This document shows, one piece after another, positions 26,382 to 36,210 of a DNA stretch of 64,000 nt. The stretch comes from Antarctobacter heliothermus (GTDB lineage Bacteria; Pseudomonadota; Alphaproteobacteria; Rhodobacterales; Rhodobacteraceae): positions 1-64,000 of the forward strand of contig NZ_FZON01000018.1 of NCBI RefSeq assembly GCF_900188425.1, given 5' to 3'. The position numbers and the translations under genes were made by a program. Below the pieces are notes generated by a model. It was not told the origin of the DNA and did not search any database. It saw only the letters and a program-made list of their open reading frames with translations. Position 1 is the first letter of the stretch, and the number at the start of each line of letters is the position of its first letter.

Positions 26382-27641
26382 TCAGTCGCGCGGTGGCCGG
26401 GCGGGCGACGCGCCCAACTGTTCGACCCAGGTCAAATGCTGCGGCAGGCAGATGCTTTGCAGGTCATACCTGTCGCGCACCATTGCGCGCGCATTGGTGC
26501 CCAACCGCGCCCGGGTTTCGGGATCATCCAGCAAGGCGCAGATCCGGTCGATCAGCGCAGTCCGGTCGAAGAAATCGACCATCCAGCCGGTCTCATCCTC
26601 TGTCATGACCTCACGCACCGGCGCTGTATCACTGGCGACAATCGCGGCCTCGGTGCTCATGGCCTCCAGCAGCGACCATGACAGCACAAACGGGTAAGTC
26701 AGATAGACGTGCACCCGGCTGACCTGCATCATGGCCAGAAACCTGTCGTAGGGGACCCGGCCCAGAAAATGCACACGATTCCAGTGCGGCGTGGGAATCT
26801 GGCCGCGCACCTCGTCGATGAAGATCTGCTTCCACGTTTGGCCCTTGGGCGGTTTCGACCCGTACGATGTGCTGTCTCCCCCTAACAAGACCACATGGGC
26901 CTTGGGACGTCGCCGCAGCAGATCGGGGAGGGCGCGCATGAAGACATGATACCCCCGGTAAGGTTCCAGATTGCGGTTGATAAAGGTGATGACCTCATCG
27001 TCACGGGTCAGGGTCAGCCTGTCGTCGATTTGCAAGCGCGCGTTTGGATCGGGGCGCACCAGGTCGGTGTCGATCCCGTCATGCGCCACGGTCAGCCTGT
27101 CCTGCCAACGGTCGGGAAAGGTCGACGCCTGAAACCGCGTCGGTGAGATGCCGGCGTCCATGACCTCTTCGTGCATCCGGTTGTTGAGGTTCTTCATCCT
27201 GATCCTCAGCTTATCCCCGGCGGGATTCCTGGTCGGGAATTCGGGATCAAAGTTGATAAAGGTGTCGGTGGTCAGGTGATACAGTTCACAGTACAGGCCC
27301 AGGCGGGCGGTCGGCCAGACATCCTTGAGGAACATGCTCTCGCCCCAGCCGTGGTGGGCGCAGATCACATCCGGCTCAAACCCCTGTTCTTTCAGCGCGA
27401 CGGCGCCGCGAAAACAAGAGGTGGCGCGCAGGATCTTGGTTTCGAAATCCGCCAGCCAGGGGTGGACGCCCTTGGTCGAAGCGCCCTTGACCTCATAGGG
27501 CACGATCCGCACGCCTTGCCAGGTCTGCGGTTCCTTGACCTTGCAGGTGAGTGCGACAACCTGATGGCCCCGCGCGGCCAGTGCGGGGGCCAGATGTTTG
27601 TACTGCCCAGGGAAATTCTGGTGAATCAGGAGAATGTTCAT
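26382..27641 (-). CDS. Glycosyltransferase family 4 protein
   Basis: A 419-residue GT-B glycosyltransferase. The N-terminus MNILLIHQNFPGQYKHLAPA carries the acceptor-side Gly loop, and the C-terminal donor domain has FINRNLEPYRGYHVFM and the EX7E-like region around SWSLLEAMSTEAAIVASDTAPVRE. It transfers a sugar from a nucleotide-sugar donor to a lipid, polysaccharide or other acceptor. The start at 27641 is preceded by AAGGGA. The frame stays open to 27932 but crosses an intergenic repeat and shows no family resemblance there. It stands alone, divergent from leuS. Confidence 0.88.
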   Translation of the reverse strand: MNILLIHQNFPGQYKHLAPALAARGHQVVALTCKVKEPQTWQGVRIVPYEVKGASTKGVHPWLADFETKILRATSCFRGAVALKEQGFEPDVICAHHGWGESMFLKDVWPTARLGLYCELYHLTTDTFINFDPEFPTRNPAGDKLRIRMKNLNNRMHEEVMDAGISPTRFQASTFPDRWQDRLTVAHDGIDTDLVRPDPNARLQIDDRLTLTRDDEVITFINRNLEPYRGYHVFMRALPDLLRRRPKAHVVLLGGDSTSYGSKPPKGQTWKQIFIDEVRGQIPTPHWNRVHFLGRVPYDRFLAMMQVSRVHVYLTYPFVLSWSLLEAMSTEAAIVASDTAPVREVMTEDETGWMVDFFDRTALIDRICALLDDPETRARLGTNARAMVRDRYDLQSICLPQHLTWVEQLGASPARPPRD

Positions 27642-27752
27642 CTGCGCGTCCCTTGGGCTGTCCCGCCCTTTTTTGGTGTGCCTCGCACGGCAGTATAAAC
27701 GGCGCGGGACAAAAGGGAATCGCTTGCGCGCATGTCGCAGTCGCAAGAAGGG

Positions 27753-27813
27753 GGGGGCGCTGCCCCCGTCTCCCTTCGGTCGCCTCCCCCGGGATATTTT
27801 TGGCCAGAAGAAG
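27753..27813 (-). repeat. 61-bp intergenic repeat, copy C (subfamily 1)
   Basis: In inverted orientation it matches copy A (4366-4426) at 59 of 61 bases; the two differences lie near the middle. It ends in the same GGGGGC-AGC-GCCCCC hairpin (27753-27767). It is between the divergent glycosyltransferase and leuS genes, so here it is not simply a terminator. Confidence 0.85.
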
Positions 27814-27930
27814 CCGGGTGCGATGCGCGGATGGATTGCCTCGCGACTCCTTCGAATCCGTTGAGCCTCTGGACGATCCGTTCCGCGCGCCCTATCACCC
27901 GCCCGAAGAATTGCCCGCCGGAGATGACCC

Positions 27931-30486
27931 ATGTCGCGTTACGATCCCGCTACCATCGAGCCCAAATGGCAAGCTGCCTGGACTGAGGCCGAGACATTCA
28001 AGGCCCGCCGGACCGGCGACAAGCCGAAGTACTATGTGCTGGAGATGTTTCCGTATCCGTCCGGGCGCATTCATATTGGCCATGTGCGCAACTACACCAT
28101 GGGCGATGTGATCGCGCGGTACAAGCTGTCGACCGGGCACAACGTGTTGCATCCGATGGGGTTTGACGCCTTTGGCTTGGCCGCCGAGAATGCCGCGATG
28201 GACAGGGGCATCCACCCCAAGACCTGGACCTATTCCAACATTGACGACATGGTCGCGCAGATGAAGCCGCTGGGCTTTGGCCTGGACTGGTCGCGGATGT
28301 TCGCCACCTGCGACCCGGAGTATTACGGCCAGCAACAGGCGCTGTTCCTCGACTTTCTGGAGCAGGGGTTTGTCTATCGCAAGAACGCGGTGGTGAACTG
28401 GGATCCGGTCGACATGACCGTGCTGGCCAACGAGCAGGTGATCGACGGCAAGGGCTGGCGGTCGGATGCCGTCGTGGAACGGCGAGAGCTGACGCAGTGG
28501 TTCTTCAAGATTTCCGACATGGCCGGAGAGCTTTTGGACGCGATTGACGAACTTGAGGATTGGCCGGCAAAAGTCAAGTTGATGCAGGCCAACTGGATCG
28601 GTCGGTCGCGCGGTCTGGAGTTCGCGTGGGACCTGAGTGCGCCGGTACATGGCTTTGACAAGATTGACGTTTACACGACCCGACCCGACACCTTGATGGG
28701 GGCCTCATTTCTGGGGCTGTCGCCGGATCATCCGCTGGTCAAGATGTTGGAAAAAGACAACGCGGAGTTGGCTTCGGCATTGGCTGAAATGCGCAAAGGC
28801 GGCACCACGGAAGAGGCATTGGAGAAGGCTGAAAAGCTGGGTTTTGACACCGGGCTGACCGTCCGGCACCCGCTGGATCCATCGTGGGAAATTCCGGTCT
28901 GGGTGGCCAATTTCATCCTCATGGACTACGGCACCGGCGCGATTTTTGCCTGCCCGGCGCATGACCAGCGCGACCTTGATTTCTGCCGCAAGTACGACCT
29001 GCCGGTGATCGATACCTTTGTTGCGCTCGATGAGCCGGCGCCGGTCGAGGCTGCGGCCTTTGTTCCGCCCAAGACAGAGAAGGTCAAATGGATCAGCCAT
29101 TTTGCCGGTCTCGACGAGGCCACCGGCCAGGAGGCCGTTGACGCGACCATAGACTGGATGCAGGCCAAGGGGCTTGGCACCGGCGTCGAGAAGTTCCGAC
29201 TGCGCGACTGGGGCCTTTCGCGCCAACGCTACTGGGGTTGTCCGATCCCGGTGGTGCATTGCGAGACTTGCGGCGTGGTGCCCGAGAAAAAGGAAAACCT
29301 GCCGATTGCGCTGCCCGACGATGTCACTTTCGACATTCCCGGCAACCCTTTGGACCGGCATCCCACATGGCGCGACTGTGCCTGCCCGAAATGCGGAGCG
29401 CCCGCCAAACGGGAAACCGACACGATGGACACCTTTGTGGACAGTTCGTGGTACTACGCTCGCTTCACCGCACCGCATGCCCAAACGCCCACCGACCTTG
29501 AAGACGCCGCCTACTGGATGAACGTTGATCAGTACATTGGCGGTATTGAACACGCGATCCTGCACCTGCTCTATTCGCGTTTCTTCGCCCGCGCGATGAT
29601 TGCCACCGGGCATTTGCCGCAAACCGCGAAAGAGCCGTTCAACGCGCTCTTTACCCAAGGCATGGTGACTCATGCGATCTATCAGACCAAGGATGCCAAT
29701 GGCCGCCGGGTTTATCACTACCCCGAGGATGTGACGGTAGAAGGTGGGAGCGCGCGGCTGAAGGACGGGACAGATGTGGAGATCATCCCCTCGGCCAAAA
29801 TGTCGAAGTCCAAGAACAACGTCGTCGATCCGCAGGCCATTATTGCCACCTATGGCGCTGACACCGCGCGTTGGTTTGTGCTGTCCGACTCTCCCCCTGA
29901 GCGGGACGTGGAATGGACCGCAAGCGGGGCAGAGGCCGCGCACCGCCACCTGTCGCGCGTTTACCGGATCGCGGCGGACATTGCAGCGTCGGACGCGCCC
30001 GAGACCAGAGAGGACGACGCGCTTCTGAAGGAAACGCACAAGTGTATCCATGACGTGACCATGGGGGTCGAATCCTTTGGCTTTAACGCTGCCATCGCGC
30101 GGTTGTATGCCTTTACCAATGCGCTGTCGAAATCGCGCGCGGGCAAGGAGGCCAAGACCTTTGCCGCGAAGACGCTGGCCCAGCTGATGGCGCCGATGAC
30201 GCCGCATCTGTCCGAAGAGATCTGGCAGTTGCTGGGCGGCGCGGGGCTGATCGCCAACGCCACATGGCCCGAGGCCGATGAGGCCATGTTGGTCGAGGAT
30301 ACCGTGACCCTGCCGATCCAGGTCAATGGCAAACGTCGCGGTGAGATGGAGGTGCCAAGGGACATGCCCAAGGAAGAGGTTGAAAAGCTGGCGCTGGCGC
30401 ACGAAGCTGTGGTGCGTGCCCTTGATGGGGCACAACCGAAAAAGCTGATCGTAGTGCCGGGGCGGATCGTGAATGTCGTGGTGTAA
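27931..30486 (+). CDS. leuS: Leucyl-tRNA synthetase
   Basis: Charges tRNA-Leu. The 851-residue class I synthetase has the HIGH motif in [20 protein letters not shown] (residues 42-61). The CP1 editing domain contains TTRPDTLMG and [15 protein letters not shown], with the Asp that clears mis-charged tRNA. A zinc-like CxxC pair stands in HCETCG and KCGAP, then the WYYARF region and [12 protein letters not shown] (about residues 622-633). An anticodon-binding helical domain and the short C-terminal domain follow. It starts at ATG 27931 after GCCGGAG. It is the first gene of the leuS-lptE-holA set. Confidence 0.97.
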   Translation: MSRYDPATIEPKWQAAWTEAETFKARRTGDKPKYYVLEMFPYPSGRIHIGHVRNYTMGDVIARYKLSTGHNVLHPMGFDAFGLAAENAAMDRGIHPKTWTYSNIDDMVAQMKPLGFGLDWSRMFATCDPEYYGQQQALFLDFLEQGFVYRKNAVVNWDPVDMTVLANEQVIDGKGWRSDAVVERRELTQWFFKISDMAGELLDAIDELEDWPAKVKLMQANWIGRSRGLEFAWDLSAPVHGFDKIDVYTTRPDTLMGASFLGLSPDHPLVKMLEKDNAELASALAEMRKGGTTEEALEKAEKLGFDTGLTVRHPLDPSWEIPVWVANFILMDYGTGAIFACPAHDQRDLDFCRKYDLPVIDTFVALDEPAPVEAAAFVPPKTEKVKWISHFAGLDEATGQEAVDATIDWMQAKGLGTGVEKFRLRDWGLSRQRYWGCPIPVVHCETCGVVPEKKENLPIALPDDVTFDIPGNPLDRHPTWRDCACPKCGAPAKRETDTMDTFVDSSWYYARFTAPHAQTPTDLEDAAYWMNVDQYIGGIEHAILHLLYSRFFARAMIATGHLPQTAKEPFNALFTQGMVTHAIYQTKDANGRRVYHYPEDVTVEGGSARLKDGTDVEIIPSAKMSKSKNNVVDPQAIIATYGADTARWFVLSDSPPERDVEWTASGAEAAHRHLSRVYRIAADIAASDAPETREDDALLKETHKCIHDVTMGVESFGFNAAIARLYAFTNALSKSRAGKEAKTFAAKTLAQLMAPMTPHLSEEIWQLLGGAGLIANATWPEADEAMLVEDTVTLPIQVNGKRRGEMEVPRDMPKEEVEKLALAHEAVVRALDGAQPKKLIVVPGRIVNVVV

Positions 30487-30961
30487 CCGAAGAACCTTGT
30501 TGCTCAGCCCGCTGGCGCTTGTCGCCTGCGGGTTCACCCCGGTTTACGGACCGCAGGGCGGTGGTACTGCACTGCAAAACGCAATTCTACTGCCACAGCC
30601 AAGCAATGAGGACACCTATCATTTCAACCGTCGTTTTGAAGAGCGGATGGGACGCGCACCGGCGGGAGCGCCCTACAGTCTCAGTCTTCGCATCCAGACG
30701 GATGATCAGGACATCGGCTCGACCTCGGCAGGCAATACCACGCGGTATCGCCTGATCGGGCGCGCGTTTTTCAGCCTTGTCGATACCGCCACCGGGGAAA
30801 CGCGGTTTGAAGGCCGGACAAACGCGTTTACCGGCTATTCCACCACCGGCTCTACGGTGGCGACCCGCGCCGCTGAGACCGACGCCATGGAGCGGCTGAT
30901 GACCCTGCTGGCGGATCAGGTCATTGACGATCTTCTGCTGTCCGACATCGCAAACACATGA
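30473..30961 (+). CDS. lptE: LPS assembly lipoprotein LptE
   Basis: Plugs the LptD barrel that inserts lipopolysaccharide into the outer leaflet. The 162-residue lipoprotein has signal and lipobox [11 protein letters not shown] (lipidated Cys19), then GFTPVYGP, the hallmark just after the lipidation site in alphaproteobacterial LptE. A small alpha/beta domain with YSLSLRIQ and [14 protein letters not shown] follows. It overlaps leuS by 14 bp and holA by 4 bp (ATGA), placing it in the usual leuS-lptE-holA coupled operon. Confidence 0.9.
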   Translation: MSWCNRRTLLLSPLALVACGFTPVYGPQGGGTALQNAILLPQPSNEDTYHFNRRFEERMGRAPAGAPYSLSLRIQTDDQDIGSTSAGNTTRYRLIGRAFFSLVDTATGETRFEGRTNAFTGYSTTGSTVATRAAETDAMERLMTLLADQVIDDLLLSDIANT

Positions 30962-31983
30962 AGCTGTCGCCGCGTGACGCGAACGGGTTTTTCCGTAAAC
31001 CCGATCCTGCCATCGCAGGATTGTTGATCTACGGCGAAGACGTGATGCGCGTGGCGATGAAACGGCAAGAGGTGATTTCCGCCATCACCGGCCCGGAAGG
31101 AGAGGCCGAAATGCGTCTGACCCGGATGAACGGCGGTGATCTACGCCGCGATCCGGCGCAACTGATGGATGCGGTCAAGGCCACCGGCTTTTTCCCTGGT
31201 CCGCGTGCGGTGCTGGTCGAAGAGGCCGCAGATGGGGTGTCCGAGGCGGTCAAATCCGCTCTGTCTGAGTGGCACAAAGGGGATGCGCAGATCATTGTCA
31301 CCGCCGGGTCGCTGGCCGCGCGGTCCTCACTGCGCAAGTTGTTTGAAGGGGCGAAAAACGCCTATGCCGCCGCGCTGTATAATGACCCGATGGGCCGGGC
31401 CGAAATAGAAGCGGAACTGGCCCGCGCCGGGCTGGCCGGGGTCGACCGGGACGCGATGGGCGCGCTGGAGCATCTGTCCCGTGAGCTGACGCCGGGCGAC
31501 TTTCGCCAGACGCTGGAAAAGATCGCACTGTACAAATTTCAGGACACCGCGCCGCTGACCCCGGATGAGGTCACGCTGAATGCCCCCGCCTCGGTCGAGG
31601 CGCAGATGGATGAGATCTTTCACGTTCTGGCAGAGGGGCGCACCGGCGACATTGCCCCCGTCATGCGGCGGTTGACCGCGCAGGGGGTTGCCCCGGTGAC
31701 GCTGCTGATCATGGGCACGCGGCATTTCCGGACGCTGTTTGCGATTGCGTCGGCCCCCGGTGGTCCCGCACAGGGCATTGGCAAGCTGCGTCCGCCCATC
31801 TTTGGCCCGCGCCGTGACCGGATGTTGCGGCAGGCGCAGAACTGGTCGGCCTCGCGGCTGGAAGGCGCGCTGACGTTGTTGATGGATACGGATCTGACAC
31901 TGCGCTCTGCCGGACAGAAGGCGCCGCAGATGGCGCTGGTGGAGCGCGCCTTTGTGCGGTTGGCCTTTTTGGCGCGCCGCTGA
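30958..31983 (+). CDS. holA: DNA polymerase III delta subunit
   Basis: Clamp-loader 'wrench' that opens the beta sliding clamp. The 341-residue protein begins with a degenerate nucleotide-binding domain (LIYGEDVMRVAMKRQEVISA, lacking an intact Walker A, as is usual for delta). It continues with FFPGPRAVLVEEA and ends with helical collar residues. The start is fixed by ATGA overlap with lptE. Confidence 0.92.
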   Translation: MKLSPRDANGFFRKPDPAIAGLLIYGEDVMRVAMKRQEVISAITGPEGEAEMRLTRMNGGDLRRDPAQLMDAVKATGFFPGPRAVLVEEAADGVSEAVKSALSEWHKGDAQIIVTAGSLAARSSLRKLFEGAKNAYAAALYNDPMGRAEIEAELARAGLAGVDRDAMGALEHLSRELTPGDFRQTLEKIALYKFQDTAPLTPDEVTLNAPASVEAQMDEIFHVLAEGRTGDIAPVMRRLTAQGVAPVTLLIMGTRHFRTLFAIASAPGGPAQGIGKLRPPIFGPRRDRMLRQAQNWSASRLEGALTLLMDTDLTLRSAGQKAPQMALVERAFVRLAFLARR

Positions 31984-32001
31984 TTTCTGGGAGGATTGAG
32001 A

Positions 32002-32589
32002 ATGACCTATACCGTCTACGGCGCGGTCCGCAGCCGCGCGTTTCGCGTGTTGTGGCTGCTGGAAGAGCTGGGCGTGCCCTACACCCATGTCGCCGCCGGA
32101 CCGCAGTCCGAAGAGGTGCGCAAGATCAGCCCGCTGGGCAAGATCCCGGTGCTGGTCGAGGGCGATGCTGTCCTGCGCGATTCCTCGGCCATTCTGACCT
32201 ATCTCGCGGACAAGCACGGCGCGTTCACCGCAGCCGCCGGAACCTTGGCGCGTGCGCAGCAGGACGCCTGGACCTTTCGCATCCTGGATGAGGTCGAAAG
32301 CCTGCTCTGGACCGCGTCCAAGCATACATTTGTCCTGCCAGAAGATGAGCGGGTGCCAGAGATCAAGGATCCGTGCCGGGCTGAATATGCCCGCAATGTC
32401 GCGCGGATCATGGATGAGATGGAGGGGCCTTACCTGATGGGCAGCGCGCCTTGCGTGGCGGACATCATCCTGTGCCATTGTGGCGGCTGGGCGCAGTCGG
32501 CGAAATTCCCCAAAGGCCCGGAACGTTTTGGCACCTACCTGTCTGCCTTGCGCGCGCGTCCCGCCTTTCAGCGTGCGGCGGCGTTGTAG
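32002..32589 (+). CDS. Glutathione S-transferase family protein
   Basis: A 195-residue GST with an N-terminal thioredoxin fold (VYGAVRSRAFRVLWLLEELG, catalytic Ser region) and KIPVLVEGDAVLRDSSAIL (cis-Pro and the glutathione gamma-Glu-binding Asp-Ser-Ser). A helical C-terminal domain follows. GGGAGG sits seven bases before the ATG at 32002; a TTG two codons earlier is not needed. It follows holA after 18 bp and could ride on that operon. The substrate is unknown. Confidence 0.88.
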   Translation: MTYTVYGAVRSRAFRVLWLLEELGVPYTHVAAGPQSEEVRKISPLGKIPVLVEGDAVLRDSSAILTYLADKHGAFTAAAGTLARAQQDAWTFRILDEVESLLWTASKHTFVLPEDERVPEIKDPCRAEYARNVARIMDEMEGPYLMGSAPCVADIILCHCGGWAQSAKFPKGPERFGTYLSALRARPAFQRAAAL

Positions 32590-32680
32590 GCCAGCGCGCT
32601 GTTTACGAGGACAAACGTCCTCATCAGGCCGATGTCCTCACGCGCGACCGGCAGTTCGCCCGTCACGGCGAAATTTGGTG

Positions 32681-32702
32681 ATACCCTTGGTTGAAAGGGT
32701 AT
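32681..32702. promoter_or_regulatory. Inverted repeat upstream of the GbsR-type regulator (candidate operator 1)
   Basis: ATACCCTT (32681-32688) and AAGGGTAT (32695-32702) are perfect inverted arms with a 6-bp spacer, followed by TCTTCTTC. The right arm plus flank (GTATTCTTCT, 32699-32708) recurs at 33341-33350 before the PhaC-like gene. It could be an operator of the regulator, or a weak terminator for the GST gene. Confidence 0.45.
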
Positions 32703-32813
32703 TCTTCTTCATGCAAAACTTGTTGACGCAATGTTCAATCCCGACAGAACAATATGGGCGTATGCCATGAGGCCGAATAATTTGTCATCATCCGGTATTG
32801 AAGGAGACAAGAG

Positions 32814-33287
32814 CTGACCAAGGAGGAAACAGGACGCCCCGCGCAAACGGCGCGGACGGATTTCATTGAGAAAATCGGTGTGATCGCCCAATCCGAAGGG
32901 TTGCCACGCATCGCTGGCCGGGTTCTGGCGATGTTGCTTTACGATGGCGAACGTGTGTCGTTCGGACAGCTTGCGGAGGCCTTGCAGGTCAGCCGTGGCA
33001 GCGTCAGTTCCAGCGTGCGAATGCTGGAGAGCCAGCAATTAATCAAGCGCGTTGCCATAGCCGGGGACCGGCAGGATTATTTTCAGATGGTCGACGACGC
33101 GTTTGCAAACATGGTCGAAGCCGCAGTCACGCGGGCAAGGCGAGCCGCAGCGGATATCGAGGAATCGCTGCATGGTATTCCCGCGTCGGAGCAGGGACCG
33201 CGCGACCGCGTCGCAGGCTATGCGGCCTACTACCGCGCAATGGGCGATGGGTTGGACGCAACAGCCAAAACCCTGCGCAAGTCCTAA
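32814..33287 (+). CDS. GbsR/MarR-family transcriptional regulator (probable CTG start)
   Basis: A winged-helix regulator of about 157 residues. The HTH lies in [23 protein letters not shown], flanked by [21 protein letters not shown] upstream and a coiled C-terminal helix, as in GbsR-type repressors. The conserved N-terminal FIEKIG lies before the first ATG/GTG/TTG-type start in frame (GTG 32880). The frame is open back to 32802 and contains no ATG, GTG or TTG there. CTG at 32814 stands seven bases after a perfect AAGGAG (32801-32806), so I place the start there. It precedes the PhaC-HlyD-ABC operon and probably controls it. Confidence 0.75.
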   Translation: MTKEETGRPAQTARTDFIEKIGVIAQSEGLPRIAGRVLAMLLYDGERVSFGQLAEALQVSRGSVSSSVRMLESQQLIKRVAIAGDRQDYFQMVDDAFANMVEAAVTRARRAAADIEESLHGIPASEQGPRDRVAGYAAYYRAMGDGLDATAKTLRKS

Positions 33288-33332
33288 GTGCCGTCAGACC
33301 CGATGTGGTGAGCCATGACGCCGCATCAAAGC

Positions 33333-33346
33333 GAATACCCGTATTC
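33333..33346. promoter_or_regulatory. Inverted repeat upstream of the PhaC-HlyD-ABC operon (candidate operator 2)
   Basis: GAATAC-CC-GTATTC is a perfect 6-bp inverted repeat, continuing as TTCT so that GTATTCTTCT (33341-33350) matches 32699-32708. It lies 74 bp before the PhaC start, a suitable place for a repressor site. Confidence 0.45.
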
Positions 33347-33419
33347 TTCTGTTCAGCCGTAACTAAACAAACGATATAGATCGCCTGCGTTTGAGTCGGT
33401 CACGACAGGAGATTCCACT

Positions 33420-35150
33420 ATGACAAAGCCTGCACCCACGGGGCAATTTCGGTCCGGTTCGGACTCTCCTTCCAAATCTGACGCATTTGATCGCAGCCTT
33501 CATGCCGCCGTTGCGCGCTATACCGCCGGTCTTTCCCCCATCGCGCTCAGTCAGGCCTGGTGGGATTGGGCGGCGCATCTGTCGTCCTCCCCCGGACGGC
33601 GCGCAGACCTTTTGGCAAGTGCCGTAACCAAGAGCGCAGCAGTCTTGTCCGGCCCTGCAGCCGGAGGATACGCCGAAAAGGCAGGCCAAGACGTGCGGTT
33701 CGACGACGACGCGTGGCGCACCTGGCCCTTCAGTTTCTGGGCGGCTGCACACAAGGCGCAAGAAGAGTGGTGGGCCGAAGCGGTTGCCGGTCTGCGCGGC
33801 CAAAGCGTGGACCATGAAAAGGTGAATGCCTTTGCTGTCCGCCAGATGCTCGACTTGGCGTCACCCTCGAATTACATGGCGACAAACCCCGAGGTGCAGC
33901 GGCAAACCCTGCGCGAGGCAGGCCGGAACCTTGTGCGGGGCGGGCGGCATTTTCTGGAAGACCTGGAACATCTGAGTTCGGGCGAACCCGCGCCGGATCT
34001 TTCGGCCTTTGTGGTTGGCGAAACCGTGGCGGCGACTCCGGGAGACGTGGTGTTCCGCAATCATCTGATCGAATTGATCCGCTACGCGCCGACCACTGAC
34101 ACGGTGCACCCGGAACCGATCCTGCTGATCCCGGCATGGATCATGAAATTCTATATCCTCGATCTGTCCCCCCACAATTCGATGGTCCGGTTTCTGGTGG
34201 GACAGGGCCACACGGTCTATTGCATCTCATGGCGCAACCCGGATGCAGAGGATCGCGATCTGGGAATGGACGACTACCTGTCGAGCGGTATCATGGCGGC
34301 GCTTGACGCTATTGAGGAGGATCGTCCCGACACGCGCGTTCACGCGGTCGGCTATTGCCTTGGTGGCACGCTCCTGAGCATTGCTGCGGCGGCGATGGGG
34401 CGCGACGGCGACGACAGGCTGGCAACGGTCAGCCTTTTGGCCGCGCAGGCCGACTTTACCGAAGCCGGTGAACTGAGCCTGTTCATCAACGACAGTCAGT
34501 TGGCACTGCTGGAGGACATGATGTGGAAAGAGGGGGTGCTGAAGGCTGAACAGATGGCTGGCACATTCCAGCTGCTGAAGTCCAATGACCTGATCTGGAG
34601 CCGGGTGCTGCGCGACTACATGATGGGGCAACGGTCAGAACCGAACGACCTGATGGCGTGGAACGCTGATACGACACGGATGCCCTACCGGATGCATTCA
34701 GAGTATCTTCGGCGGCTCTATCTGAACAATGACCTTGCCGAAGAGCGGCTGGATGTTGGCGGCAAGCCGGTTGCCCTGTCCGACATCCGGGTGCCCGTCT
34801 TTGCGGTTGGCACCGAACGGGATCATGTGGCCCCTTGGAAATCCGCCTATAAAATCCAGTCGATGAGTGATGCAGAGGTGACCTTTGCATTGGCCAGCGG
34901 CGGGCATAACGGTGGAATCGTCTCGGAGCCCGGACATCCGCGCCGACATTTCCGCATTCACACGACGGCTGAACATGCTGGCCATGTCGGACCCGAGGAG
35001 TGGCTGAAACTGGCTGAGCAGCGAGATGGGTCTTGGTGGACGGCCTGGGCCGAGTGGCTTGACGCGAGATCCTTGGCGAAGATCAAGAGGCCGGTGATGA
35101 ATCTCGCCTCCGTTTGCCCAGCTCCGGGAACCTACGTTTTCCAGGATTGA
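33420..35150 (+). CDS. Class I polyhydroxyalkanoate synthase-like protein (PhaC)
   Basis: A 576-residue PHA synthase, which polymerises (R)-3-hydroxyacyl-CoA to polyester. The catalytic triad is complete: Cys313 in GYCLGGT (lipase-box-like), Asp468 in ERDHVAPWKS and His496 in SGGHNGG. These lie at nearly the same spacing as Cys319, Asp480 and His508 of the Cupriavidus enzyme. The N-terminal domain has SPSNYMATNPEVQRQTLREA, typical of class I. There is no phaZ, phaP or phaR next to it; instead it is followed 8 bp later by an adaptor and ABC transporter genes, an unusual setting. CAGGAGA precedes the ATG. A role other than storage granules is possible. Confidence 0.9.
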   Translation: MTKPAPTGQFRSGSDSPSKSDAFDRSLHAAVARYTAGLSPIALSQAWWDWAAHLSSSPGRRADLLASAVTKSAAVLSGPAAGGYAEKAGQDVRFDDDAWRTWPFSFWAAAHKAQEEWWAEAVAGLRGQSVDHEKVNAFAVRQMLDLASPSNYMATNPEVQRQTLREAGRNLVRGGRHFLEDLEHLSSGEPAPDLSAFVVGETVAATPGDVVFRNHLIELIRYAPTTDTVHPEPILLIPAWIMKFYILDLSPHNSMVRFLVGQGHTVYCISWRNPDAEDRDLGMDDYLSSGIMAALDAIEEDRPDTRVHAVGYCLGGTLLSIAAAAMGRDGDDRLATVSLLAAQADFTEAGELSLFINDSQLALLEDMMWKEGVLKAEQMAGTFQLLKSNDLIWSRVLRDYMMGQRSEPNDLMAWNADTTRMPYRMHSEYLRRLYLNNDLAEERLDVGGKPVALSDIRVPVFAVGTERDHVAPWKSAYKIQSMSDAEVTFALASGGHNGGIVSEPGHPRRHFRIHTTAEHAGHVGPEEWLKLAEQRDGSWWTAWAEWLDARSLAKIKRPVMNLASVCPAPGTYVFQD

Positions 35151-35157
35151 TGGCGCG

Positions 35158-36210
35158 ATGCGACGCGCCGTGATTGCCGCAGATTGGAAAAAAATGAAAT
35201 ATGTGCGCCTGCTTGTCGCCGTGGTCGGCACCCTTGCTGCGGGTGCGGCCATCGGCTGGTATGTCTGGGATCAGAACACAGGCGGTTTGCCTGACGGTTT
35301 TGCCAGCGGAAACGGCCGGATCGAGGCTGAGCAGATCGATATCGCCACGCGAACGCCGGGCCGCATTGACCGTATCCTGGCAAAAGAGGGCGACCTGATC
35401 GAGGCAGGGCAGGTTCTGGCCGTCATGGACACCCGTGAGCTGGAGGCACAGTTGGCCCGCGCGCAGGCCGATGTGGCCAGCGCCGAAAGCCGCATCGAAG
35501 AGGTGAAGGCACTGATCGCACAACGCGAGGCAGAGCTGGCCCTTGCGGAAGAGGAATACGCCCGTGCTGTGCAGCTGGCGGAACGCGGTGTCACGTCGCG
35601 GGCGGTGGCCGACCAACAAGAAGCGCGGCAGGCGACATCACGGGCCGCTCTGAACGCAACAACAGCGCAACTGCACACCGCCGAACGCGGCGTCGAGGCG
35701 GCAGCGGCGCTGGTGCAACTGTACGAGGCGCAGATTGCCGATGCCACGCTGACAGCGCCGGTCATGGGCCGCGTCCTGTACCGGCTGGCACAGCCCGGTG
35801 AGGTTCTGGGCGGCGGAGGGCGCGTGGTGACGATGCTGGACCTGAGCAACGTCTATATGGAGATGTTCCTGCCCGCCGATCAGGCCATGCTGACGGGCAT
35901 CGGCGCCGAGGCGCGGGTGCGCCTGGACAGCATTCCCTACGCGATCCCCGCCTTTGTCAGCTTTGTCTCGCCCGAGGCGCAATTCACCCCGCGCACGGTT
36001 GAGACGGCCGAGGAACGCGCCGACCTGATGTTCCGCGTCAAGGTGCTTGTCCCCGAAGAGCTGGTCCTGCAGAATATCGAACTGGTGCGCACAGGTCTGC
36101 GCGGCATGGCCTATGTGCGGCTGGCGGGGGCAGAGGGCCTGCCGTGGCCGGCGGACTATGTCGGCCAACCGATCCCGACCGCCGCGCCTGATGCAAGCGG
36201 GACCGAGTGA
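35158..36210 (+). CDS. HlyD/YhiI-type periplasmic adaptor
   Basis: A membrane fusion protein of 350 residues. It has one N-terminal membrane anchor (LLVAVVGTLAAGAAIGWYVW) and a lipoyl-like half (GRIEAEQIDIATRTPGRIDRIL). A long Ala/Glu-rich coiled coil (about residues 90-190) and the second lipoyl half with a beta-barrel domain follow. It resembles YhiI, partner of RbbA and YhhJ in Escherichia coli. An alternative start at ATG 35194 would remove 12 residues. Its stop overlaps the start of the ABC fusion gene (TGATG), so the two are coupled. Confidence 0.85.
   Translation: MRRAVIAADWKKMKYVRLLVAVVGTLAAGAAIGWYVWDQNTGGLPDGFASGNGRIEAEQIDIATRTPGRIDRILAKEGDLIEAGQVLAVMDTRELEAQLARAQADVASAESRIEEVKALIAQREAELALAEEEYARAVQLAERGVTSRAVADQQEARQATSRAALNATTAQLHTAERGVEAAAALVQLYEAQIADATLTAPVMGRVLYRLAQPGEVLGGGGRVVTMLDLSNVYMEMFLPADQAMLTGIGAEARVRLDSIPYAIPAFVSFVSPEAQFTPRTVETAEERADLMFRVKVLVPEELVLQNIELVRTGLRGMAYVRLAGAEGLPWPADYVGQPIPTAAPDASGTE

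Noticed and set aside
28705-30537. 610-codon open frame on the minus strand opposite leuS
   Set aside because: Shadow of leuS, caused by high GC and third-position bias; no family motifs, signal or ribosome site.
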